From Eremophila alpestris peregrina (Eukaryota > Chordata > Aves > Passeriformes > Alaudidae): a stretch of 64,000 nt of DNA. Below, piece after piece: positions 54,348-64,000 of this stretch. The stretch spans positions 77,053 to 141,052 of the forward strand of contig WMCF01000080.1 in the NCBI GenBank assembly GCA_009792885.1, given 5' to 3'. Numbering within the stretch: the stretch's first letter is position 1; each line of letters starts with the position of its first letter. The notes under the pieces are model-generated. The model was not told where the DNA came from. It did not search any database and saw nothing but the letters and a program-made list of their open reading frames with translations. A program made the translations under genes and the position numbers.

Positions 54348-55436
54348 ATACTGTTCCTAGACTACAGCATGCACTTTAATAATTTTGTAAATAGTAATTT
54401 TTCCATAAATACAGGCTGGCTGTTAAGCACTTTCACTAGACAGCTATTGTGGATGGCCTCTAAATTATAGCCTTTCAGCCAGCACATGTATTTCTTGAAT
54501 TCCTCATGTGCAGCATGTTTAACTTGAAAATTGTGTCTACATGTTACACCTGTTTATCACACTTTTTTTTTTTGTTTCATTTGCAGATATAATTATATAT
54601 TAATAAGGCTATAATATTTTCCCATTCATAAGTGTTCTATCACTGTCAATTTTATTAGAATTAAAGCTTCAGTGTTAATATGTCTCTTTGAAATATTTAA
54701 CTCCAGTAGAGCATTTTTCTTTTAATCAAGATGTGGTTGTGAGCAGTTAATCCATGAGGGTGGCATTGAAAAACAACCCCAGATTTCCATGTAACTTTAT
54801 ATTACTGGCTGTCTCAGGCATGTGATCTCAATCTTCTATTGTGTCTTGGGAGAAAGTTTGCGTCCTAGTTCACTGGTAGCTAGTGGCTATTTGGAAAAAG
54901 ATGATGTGCTGAATTCCTATTTGTTGATGTTACTCATGGTGGATTTTCCTTACAAGTGCACCTATTGAATTGAGAAATGTCATAGCATACACAAGTCACT
55001 CCCCTTAGTATCTGCTGGAAAGCTAAAAACACATCAAAACCACTTTATTATTGGAATGGGACAAAAAAGGATGAGACATCATGTCTGCTTTCTGTTTGAT
55101 ATCAAACTCGAGTAATGCTAGATGAGAAAAGGAACAAATGGAAACACATAGCTTGTTTTAATGTTATGAAATAAAGCAAATCCTGGTATATGAATAGATT
55201 TTTTTTCTTTGGCTTATTAAATGTAAATCTAAAAACACTAACACATAAACCAGAAAAATATGCAGCATGAAGTTGCAAAATAGGTACATTGCTCTCAGTA
55301 TTCACCTAGCAATACTGTATGACTGTGTGAGACTCTGTGATGGAAAATCTGAATGTGTGAATTCCAACTACCTAATTTAAAATATGGCATTAAAACTGAA
55401 ATGTGTTGTGTATTTGTACCTGGGTTTCTAAGCAAT

Positions 55437-55514
55437 CTGGTGTCCCTGCCCACAGTGAGGGGGTTGAAACTAGGTGATTGTTAAGGTCCCTTCCAACCTA
55501 AGCCATTCTTTGAT
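55437..55514 (+). mobile_element. Short CR1 tail, sense
   Basis: 'tgtccctgcccacagtgagg', 'gattgttaaggtcccttcca' and 'acctaagccattctttgat' are the last 80 bp of a CR1 element. Confidence 0.85.
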
Positions 55515-56525
55515 AAACAAGGAGCTACGATTTTATTCATAGAACCTCCACTATTAGCAATATAAGTGCCATATAATATTTAAGTTTGCACATTATTCTT
55601 TCATTCTTTGCCAAAGGGATCAATACTGCCATAGGTGGAATTAAGAGGTGGTCCCATTCTTTTGTTGCTGGAGGGTGAGAAGCAAAAAACCCTGTCAGCC
55701 AAGGTGTGCATTTATTATTCACTTGCGTGGTGGAAATATATGAAGAGCCTCTGTTGAGCAAAGTTTATAAAGCTGATTTCTATCCCTCTTCAGAGGCAGT
55801 CATGGGTCAGAATATAATCACACAGTTTCTTGGTTTATATGCCCAAACTTCAGTTCTCACTGTTCTATTACAATGAAAGAACTGCTTTATACTTTCTTTA
55901 TACTCACATGATTTGCTGCTTTTTACTTGCCATTGAAGACAAACGAGACACTACCTACAGAAAGAGAAGATAAAAAGGTCATCAGTAGGAAGTATAAAAC
56001 AGAACATTTTTACACAGCTGTAGCATTCCTGTAAGGTTAGAGTAGAACAATTACTAAGATTATGGTTACTCCTTTATTTTTGGATATTACCAGTATTATT
56101 TTTTTACCAAAACACAGTTTTAATGCTTTAGAGACTAAGCAGGCAAGTTTAAACACAAAAGCAATGATTTTATTTTTTGGAAATGATTTTGAGGGTTTCT
56201 CAAATTCTTTTTTGGTTTTCCAAGTTGTAATTACAGTGACCAAGCACATGTTAATATTTTAGAATATATTGCCAGTATTTTATTACCCATAGGCTGAATT
56301 TGCATGAGTTCATTTTGAACCATGTCTAAACCAAGAAAAATAAAGTAATAAGTAGATTTATTGCTCTCTGGCAGTGGACTTTAACATTTTATGTGATGCA
56401 TTAAATAATTAATTTTTCTTTAATTATTTCCATTTGACAGTGTTTTCATCCCAGTTCCAAATGGAAAATATTAGACTAAATGTAATACTGGTCTTGTAAT
56501 GAGAATTATAGTGTTGTGCTGACAG

Positions 56526-56684
56526 GTTTGATGGGGTCTGTGTGCAATGGAACAAAAACATATGACCACAGTCATAACTGTTACAATTTACTAGAGTTAT
56601 CCTCTGCTCAAAAACTTGACCACTTTTTGGAAATTCTAGTTCGTTTCAGTGATTCTTTTGAGGCTCGTTGTGTTCTAGAACATG
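56526..56684 (+). other. Unidentified exon-like open segment A
   Basis: Open in one frame from an AG acceptor (gctgacag) to CATG|GTGTGG. It encodes a Leu-rich segment including LLELSSAQKLDHFLEILVRF, and the frame stays open to a stop near 56713. Entry phase is 1 and exit phase is 1. It does not fit the AGTPBP1 frame (entry phase 2 after exon 24 gives a stop within 15 codons). I do not recognise the protein. The acceptor has a weak pyrimidine tract and the donor is suboptimal. Confidence 0.3.
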
Positions 56685-57375
56685 GTGTGGTTGTGTTTGT
56701 TAATTTGATTTAATTATAGCAGAGAAGCAGACTGACCTTTGGGACCCAGCATGTCTAGAAAATGCTAGAAAAAACAGACAGCCAAGGAAGGAAGGAAAAA
56801 AATTGATGAAAAATCCATTTCCTGCACTTAGTCTTATACTTGAGAAAAAACATCAGACTGGTGAGGCAAGGAGTGAGGGGTATATGCTGTGGGAGTGTGT
56901 ACAAAGTCTTGTAAGGGATTTCTGTCTAGACTGTCAGATAGAAACTGATTTTGTCCTATTTTATCTTCCTCCCTCTTAATAACTCCTAAAGTTGGCCCAG
57001 ACATTTGTATACTCCTAATCTTCACCTGGGAAAAAAAAGGTGTTTTCCTTTTTACTCTCCTGCAGGGTTGGAGCTTTTCGTGGCCTTTCTTCCAGTACCT
57101 AAGGAGTACAGCTTTGTTAAAAAGAAGGCATCTTACACTGCAGCTTTTGGCCAGTCTGTCCCATTCTAAATGCTGGAAGAAAAATCTATTAAAAATGAGA
57201 TTCAGAATTCCACTTGTGGGCCTGGTAACAGTGCCTATGCACTAGGCCCCTCCTCTGGCCTTAGTGAAAGTAATTGCTTTTAATTGTCTGTAGGCTGTAG
57301 CATCAGACTACTGTTTGTCTTCTCTAGGGCAAAATAAGGAAACCTATTTTTTGGGGGGGAAAAAAACTCCAAACA

Positions 57376-57419
57376 TGCAAACAAACAAACAAAAAAACCC
57401 AAACAAACAAACAAAAAAA
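57376..57419. repeat. (AAAC)n low-complexity repeat
   Basis: Run of CAAA/AAAC units, broken by an A run and CCC. Adjacent to a short G/A run at about 57350-57366. Confidence 0.85.
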
Positions 57420-58391
57420 GGCATGATGAACAGCTTATATATTCTTCATACCATTCTTTAAGTTTTCTTCTACTCCTGATGGTATGATCCAAATACTAGT
57501 ATGGACTACAGTTAATGATTGATGAATCCCAACTGATTTGATTCAGTTTTGATTTTCACAAAATGTATTTCAGGGTGAGAACACATAGAAGGTGTTGATG
57601 TTGCTTGTGATTAAGCTGTGGAGTAAAAATTTGTAACTCTAAATGTGAAGATATTTTAAAATAAGAATTAAAGAGGACTTGAATGTCCAGCTTCTTGTGG
57701 CTTAGAAAAGAGTTTGATACATTCTCCCCTTAAGCCTTGAAATTCCTTTGAGAAAATATCCTTATTACTTACAAAAAACACATGGGTTAAGAGCAGCTGA
57801 ACTGGACAACACTTGTTGTTGCATGTGTGATGTTGCCTCCTGCAGCAGGATTGCTAATCTCCAGAAGAGAATATAGACACTGAAGAGAAATTAGAAGGGA
57901 AAATATGGAGAAACAATTTCTTTGTGATACTTCGTAACTGTCTTCCTCATCTAAGATTCCTTTTTTCCTCCCATGATGATGCAGTTTTAAAAGAAATCAT
58001 CTAAATACTAGAAGAAATCTGAGTACTTTAGAATTCTCTCTCCTTCCTTTCCCAACTCCCCAAGCAGCTGCAACTCTCCATACTTTGACAGGGAGTATTC
58101 ATTAATTTTTTTATTCCAAAGTTGTAAGAGGTATACACATCCCTGTAGTGTCAGAAAACTTCTGACCTCCATGGGGTTGAACTTGGTAATGGTTACATCT
58201 GCCTTGTGGATTAATTTTTCTGTAATTGAGTCCTGTGGAAAATGAAAAATCCAAGTATATCTTTTATGGGACAATTAAAATATTATTTTGAAAAGATATG
58301 GCATGTTAGTTAAAAGGTTTATTAAATTTTAATATGTTTAAAGCATTAATATAAATGAAAAACACGTAGTACAATAGTACAGTTTTAAAAA

Positions 58392-59470
58392 ATGATAGAG
58401 TCATAGCATGGCTTGGATGGGAAGGGACATTTAACATCATCTAGTTCCAACCCCCCTGGCGTGGACAAGGATGCAACCCATGAGATGAGGTTTCTCACAG
58501 TCCCATCCAACACTTGAACATGTCCAGGGATGGGGCATCCACAAGTTCTTTGGTCAATCTGTTCCAGAGCCTTACCACCCTCACTGTAAATAATTTCTTC
58601 CTAGTATCTAATTTACATCTCTTCTTTTTCAGTTTAATATCATTCCTTCTTGTCGTATCCCTTTCTGACTGTGTAAAAAGTCATCCTTCCTCTCTCATGT
58701 GAGTTCTGTTAAGGTAATGGAAAACCACAGTGAGATATCTCTGAGCTTCTTCGGGCTGAAGAGCTCTAGCTCTCTCAGCCTGTCTTCATTGGAAAGATGC
58801 TCCAGCTGTCTGAGCAGCTTAGCGGCCTCCTCAAAACTCATTCCAACAGGTCCATGTCTTTCTTTTGCTAGAGACCCCAGAGCAGGATGCAGCACTCCAG
58901 TTGGGATCTCACCAGAGCAGAGCAGGGGGACAGAATCCCGTCCCTCACTTTGCTGGTCACACTGCTGTGGATGCAGCTCAGGACACAGTTGGCTTTCTGG
59001 GCTGCAGGCTCACACTGTTGACTCATATCCAGCTTTTCATCCACAGGGCTTTGCAGGGTTGCTCTCAATGACTTCTTCTCCCAGTCCGCTTATGTTTGGG
59101 ATTGCCCTGATCCATTTACAGAACCTTGCACTTGAACTTGTTGGACTTCATGAGGTTCTCTTGGGTGCAGTTCTTAAGCTTGTCCCTTTGGATAGCATCC
59201 CATCTTTCTGTTGTGTCAACTTCGTGTCATCTGCAAACTTGCTGCAGGAGCACTTGACCTCACTGTCTGCATCACTGAGGAAAGTCTTAAAGGGCACTGG
59301 TCCCAAGACAGAGCTGTGAGGAACCCCACTTGTCTGCAGCCTCCATGTGGACATGGAGCCTTTAACCAAAACTCTCTGGCTGCATCCATCCAGGCAATTC
59401 CTTGCCTATCAAACAGTCCACTCATCAAATTCACATCTCTCCAATTTGGAGATAAGCATGTCATGTGGGA
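58392..59470 (-). mobile_element. CR1 LINE, ~1.1 kb antisense copy
   Basis: Reverse complement of CR1: starts with 'gagtcatagcatggcttgga' and 'catctagttccaacccccct', then 'gatggggcatccacaagttc', 'ctctgagcttcttcgggctg', 'gcagcactccagttgggatc' and 'acttcgtgtcatctgcaaac', i.e. 3' UTR back into the RT C-terminal region. Longest CR1 copy in the window by continuous length. Open frames here are fortuitous. Confidence 0.92.
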
Positions 59471-59997
59471 CTGACATAGACTGATCTTCCCATGCTGACA
59501 GTTGTAGTCAGTCCATCATAGAAGGCCATCGGATGCATAAGGCATGATTTGCTGTTAATCTCCAGTTATGTAGAGAACACTGTTTGTGCTCCTGATCCCT
59601 TCAATGTCTTTTCAAGAGACATGAAATCCCTTCTAATATTTCACAATCTCATTGTTGCAGCCTCATTCAGCCCTACGTGAAAGAGTAGGAGTGGTTGATA
59701 ATCATCTTGGTTTAACCAGTCTTGGTAAACTCTTTGTAACGTGATGAATGTGGCCCTGATAGCAAATCTTGCTAGAGAGTTGAATGGTAAATGGCTGCTT
59801 CCATGTGTCTCAGTGAGGATTCTCCATTAATTGCCATGCTTCGTGCTCTTTTGGTGGCACTCATTCTCATATGATTGTACCAGTTTTATATCACTGCCAT
59901 TTTTTTGACTACTTACTGTGGAGTTTTATCCTCCCAGCCTCAGTATAACATTTTTCAGTAGCAAGAGGGAGACTCTTCTTTTTGTTGCAAAGCAGAG

Positions 59998-60740
59998 ATG
60001 AGAGTCCAGTCTCCCTTTCCTTACAAATCAACCAGGTCTGTCTCAGGGTTGGATGCTAACATACTTTGTTTCCAAGGTCTTAAAGCAGCACTGTCTCTCT
60101 GCCTGTGTCAGTGCATAATCCCATGCATCAGTCTCCTGCTTGAATTCCCAGATAGTATGCTGCCTGATGAGCTCCTCACACAACGTGACAACCTACACAA
60201 AAGGCAGGTTATGTATCTGGGCACATTTGGACCCATGACACCTACCTCTGCCTGCAAGGCCCAGGGGGACTTTCAGATTATGGAGTTTCCTGCAGCTGAG
60301 GGTTTGGGTTGTTCTTTTAGTCTTCAGCAAGTCTATTTGGGTCTAGGCATATACCCAAGCCAAGGTGGCTGTGGTTTCTCTTGGTTTTAGCCTGGCAGCT
60401 GCAATCTGTAGATGTCATTTCTGTTATAGAAGAAGACTGCTTCCTCCTCAGGTAGAATTAAGTGGCCTTTTCTTTGTGCCCTTCCTAGAGAATTGCTGCT
60501 CCATGTCCTGCCCGTGGCACCACTCCCTGGTCACTCACACTGTCTGGGGCCATTTAAATCTGCTTTCAACACTCACACCATGTCAGCCTCACTCCTGGTG
60601 GGTCTCAGCTCTTACTCATGTTTCTCTTGACTGTGGGGGTCCTTGCCCAGCTTTTGCTAATGCTCAGCCCCCAGAACTTGCCATGGATGCTGCTGCTGCT
60701 GCCGCTACTACCACTACTGTGTGTGCCTGGCTGACCTTAA
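59998..60740. other. GC-enriched block, probably repeat-derived
   Basis: About 0.75 kb, more GC-rich than its flanks, with a CTG/CTA-type trinucleotide stretch at about 60688-60719 and an abrupt return to AT-rich sequence ('taattaataattaaa') after 60735. It has long but unrecognised open frames. It resembles an LTR-like insertion in composition; family unknown. Confidence 0.35.
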
Positions 60741-60826
60741 TAATTAAAGTATGTTTTAATTAATAATTAAAATATATTTTAGAAAAATATTGTATTAATT
60801 CCCAAATTCAGTGCATTCATTGGCAG

Positions 60827-60962
60827 GTGATGAAGGAAATACTCTTTTGAATGAAAGAGATGTTCTTAAAGTTCTTCATAAACTTGAAGACCATAGTATT
60901 ATATCAGCTATATTAATCAGGCATTTAGGAATTCATCTTTTCACCCAGAAAATGTTGCTCAG
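60827..60962 (+). other. Unidentified exon-like open segment B
   Basis: 136 nt between acceptor 'cattggcag' and a strong donor CTCAG|GTAAGA, open in one frame (GDEGNTLLNERDVLKVLHKL, then ISAILIRHLGIHLF). Entry phase 1 matches the exit phase of segment A at 56684, and the exit phase is 2. Composition is Leu/Ile-rich and helical, consistent with an ARM/HEAT-type repeat but not assignable. In the AGTPBP1 frame it would stop at once (AGG TGA). Confidence 0.35.
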
Positions 60963-63900
60963 GTAAGATGTGCAGAACTTCAGAATTTTATATAGTATTC
61001 TCTTTTAACAGCCATGACTTCGAAGAAAATGCACAGATTGTGGCATCCCTTAAATTACAATACTGTAGGAGTGGGATAAACAACCTCTGCTAACCTGAGA
61101 AAATAATAGTTTCCCTTTAAAAGAAAAAGCAGGAGATGTAGGAGTAGAGGAAGAGGGATTATTGAGCAAGTTATTTAGAAGGAGCCCAAGGGAAAAGTTA
61201 GGAAATGAAAACCCATAGAATCAGCATGACGGCAGCTAAAAATATATTGTTACAAGATACACTGAGGGTGGGGAGCAGCAGGGAGGCAAATAAAGAATTT
61301 GATTAAACAGTAAGACATTTTTTCAGGTATTTGATTTCTATATTTATGGTGATCCAGCCTCAGTAAAACAGTGGAGTAATAATTACACTTCTCAGATTCA
61401 TGCTAATGTTCAGAACAGAGATTACTGAAAAGCTAAAAATTCAAGGCCAACATTTGCTACATCAAATGACAACAAGTCATAGGAAAGCAAATACATAAGT
61501 GGTATGTCACAGTTTGGATACAATTTTAGAAGGAATGAAAATTTAAGAAAGGGGAAGTGGAAAAAGTAACCTTAGTAAATCTTATAGTAGTATTTATTTT
61601 GAGTAATAAACAATTGAGAAGTTGTGGTGTGTTGCTCTGAATGGTAGTAGAAAGCGAAGACTATTATGAAGCAGATTTCAGAGGTAGTTTTTATTTTAAA
61701 TGTTTATGTAGCTTTCTAAGTAAGATCTGTTCTGATCTTTGATCTGTTCTAATGGTACTTGTCTTGAATAGAGACAATAACATGCAGTGTATTAAATGTG
61801 AAATGTATCCCTCAGTTCCGGATGTACATGTGCCAGAGCAAATGTCTAAGATGTGTTAAGAGCAAACAGGTTGGCTTTTTGTGACTGTTCACAGTGCCTG
61901 AATTTTCAGAAGTTAGGGGCATGCCTACATATTTACACATGCATGAGTAGGTAAAAAAAATCTGTAAAACTATTAAAAAAAGTATATTGAATAAATATAC
62001 TTGTGTGTTTTCAAGACAATATAACACAGGATATATTATATGAAGTCACAAGACACTTTAAAGAGGTGAACTATGTTGTTTCTTTGTGTGTCTAGTTCTG
62101 TGGTTTTTTTCATAAGGTAGGCTCTCTTGGTCGCTTTCTCTTCACAGGATCAACTATATTAGTTTAATATCCATATAATGACATTTACTAAAAAAAGATA
62201 GAATTCTTGAGAGCTTTACTATTCTATATTATACCTCACTAAGATTAATTTTTATAAGTGATTACTGCCTTAAACATCCCATTATCACTGGTTGAATATT
62301 TCTCCTTGACATAGCTCACTGTGGTTTTCTGTCAGTGTTCAGAATTATTACATAATATTGGGTCAACATTCAGATTTAATGGCTTCATTTCCTGTGAATT
62401 ACAGTCTGTTCTCCAACTGAAGTGTGGATTCCTTGCATATGAAAATTAATTAATCAGTACCTGTGTTAAGTGATTAGAAGCACAAATTGAAAAAAAATCT
62501 GTGGACTTGCCAGAATGTGATACACCTGGTGAAGTCCCTTTCATTTGTTTCTTTAAATAACTGATGTTTAAACTTTTTATTTCCCTTACTTCTTTCTTTT
62601 CTTAGAGGAATTGTTGATAGGTGGTGAATTCCTAGGGCACAAGGCATCACAGGATGAAAGTACAAAAAAAATTGTATTCCTTTGCTGGATCTCCCACAGG
62701 TGCTTCATGCAAAGCATGTATCCTTATTGTATGCTGGGTGCCCCATATGTGAAATGAAAGAGACTTCTTAGCAAAGATCCTGGTTATTTTCTTCACTCTG
62801 TGTCTCTCCTAACTGGAAACAAATTGGTTTTAAACACCCAGTTCATGAACCAGCAGTGGGTTATTGCCCTATTTACAGATTAAATAACCCATGAAGTATT
62901 TTGTTTTGTGCAGCTTTCTGTTTTGCATAGCTGATTGAGTACAGACTCGTTTACTGAATCATGATACACATAGTTTTGAATGTAAATTTTTTTTTTTCCT
63001 TCTAAGCCAGTTTTTCTCACAGTGTTTCAATTAATGTCAGTAGTACAAAATGTTAAAGTGTGGCATGTCATTGAGGTTAACAGGTAGAGCAGGAATTCCG
63101 TGAAATTTATTTATACTGAATAGAGATAGCCTTTCAAATTTCAAGTGGTGCAGATGAGTTCCTAAAAGGTCTTTAGAAAGAAGCAGTGATTAGTCCTTTC
63201 AATTATAAAACCACAGCCAAGATAGGTTTTGTATATTTTCAGAGAAAATTCATTAAAATATTCAAATATTTCTACAAGTTCTATATGATGTTTCTCAATA
63301 AGAGCATTCTTACTGTTTCGTATGAGTTATGTATGGTTTGATTATTAGGTAAAATGCATTATAAAACCTTCTTAGGGCTTAAAATGAATGTAAAAATACT
63401 TATGAAATATTTAGAAATACTTAGTGCTTTTAAGCAGATAGCTTTTTATGTCCCCAGTGAGTAAAACTGGGTCTGGAGGACACTTTTCTCCCTCCCCACT
63501 CACCCCTTCGTCTGTTCTAAGGAGGTGAGAGGATCAGAAAGTTGTATTTTAAACTTTTTTGAGTTAACACTGAAGGTGTTAATCCTCTTGTTCTTCGAGG
63601 CCATTAGTTGAGGGCATAGACCATTCTGTGGGCAGTTCACTAAATGCATTGCCTGAGAGCTGCAATGCTTGACAAATTTTAAGTTTTACCAGGATGCAAA
63701 TGAATGAGAATCTGATAGGAGTTAAGTGACTCATGTGGGAACTTAATTGTAGGTGTAACCATGACCCCTTGTTCTGTCATCTCTGATAAGTAGGAAGTAA
63801 TTGCTTACAGTGCTTTTCAATAAAATACAGCAGTTTATACCCTGCAGCAGCGGCTTAAGTAGTTGGATTCTTGTTCAGCAACTTCTGATACTGCTGTATT

Positions 63901-64000
63901 TACATTAAGTTCATGTGGGCCATTAGTGTAGTGGATTTGTCATGGCACATTTGGATAATTAGTTGTATATGAGTAACTAATTAGTTCAAGGCATTACAAA

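Larger units (their letters stand above)
50890..64000. other. AGTPBP1: Last intron (or 3' flank) of AGTPBP1, open to window end
   Basis: At least 13.1 kb without a recognisable final AGTPBP1 exon. It contains a nested CR1/LTR cluster (52.3-54.35 kb), a CR1 tail (55.4 kb), an (AAAC)n stretch (57.38-57.42 kb), an antisense CR1 (58.4-59.5 kb), a GC-enriched block (60.0-60.7 kb) and two unidentified exon-like segments. 61.0-64.0 kb shows nothing recognisable. Confidence 0.6.

Noticed and set aside
58699..59319. 206-codon plus-strand open frame
   Set aside because: It is the antisense reading of a CR1 LINE on the minus strand.
59998..60763. Two open frames of about 130 codons
   Set aside because: They lie in a GC-enriched, probably repeat-derived block. 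No domain, no splice structure and no recognisable similarity.
1..64000. tRNA, rRNA, CRISPR, bacterial operons or intact proviral genes
   Set aside because: None was seen. The only tRNA-like sequence is the head of the ancient SINE near 49100, and the LTRs have no gag, pol or env beside them.

Overview
The window comes from a vertebrate nuclear genome, almost certainly a bird. It is AT-rich, has a low density of short exons with GT-AG introns and a single CpG island, and carries many CR1 LINE fragments plus avian-type endogenous retrovirus LTRs. No bacterial, CRISPR, rRNA or tRNA feature was seen.

The window is essentially one gene on the + strand: AGTPBP1 (cytosolic carboxypeptidase 1, CCP1/Nna1), a tubulin deglutamylase of the M14 metallocarboxypeptidase family. 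I traced 24 coding exons from the start codon at 12457 to a donor after 50889. They join with matching phase at all 23 junctions and give 3500 nt, or 1166 codons plus 2 nt. The product has an ARM/HEAT-like N-terminal half (exons 2-10), an acidic low-complexity linker (exons 11-13), the CCP N-domain (exons 14-19) and the carboxypeptidase domain (exons 20-24). The HPGE zinc motif, the third zinc histidine and the catalytic glutamate are all present. The short last exon, about 58 residues in mammals, was not found and probably lies beyond 64000.

Layout: 1-2.5 kb is intergenic with one CR1. 2.53-3.31 kb is a CpG-island promoter with a likely non-coding exon 1 ending at 2777. 2.8-12.4 kb is the first intron. 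12.4-50.9 kb holds the coding exons and introns, with an LTR at about 18.1-19.1 kb, CR1 fragments, a GC-rich insert at 38.9-40.0 kb and an ancient amniote SINE pair at about 49 kb. 50.9-64 kb is the last intron and is rich in mobile elements, including an LTR nested in a CR1 at 52.3-53.8 kb, a second LTR, and an antisense CR1 of about 1.1 kb at 58.4 kb.

The most interesting unexplained signal is a pair of phase-compatible, exon-like open segments at 56526-56684 and 60827-60962. They do not belong to the AGTPBP1 reading frame and I could not identify them. I found no evidence of a new multi-gene system. The other points of interest are possible translational and splicing control of AGTPBP1 and old repeats that may have been retained.
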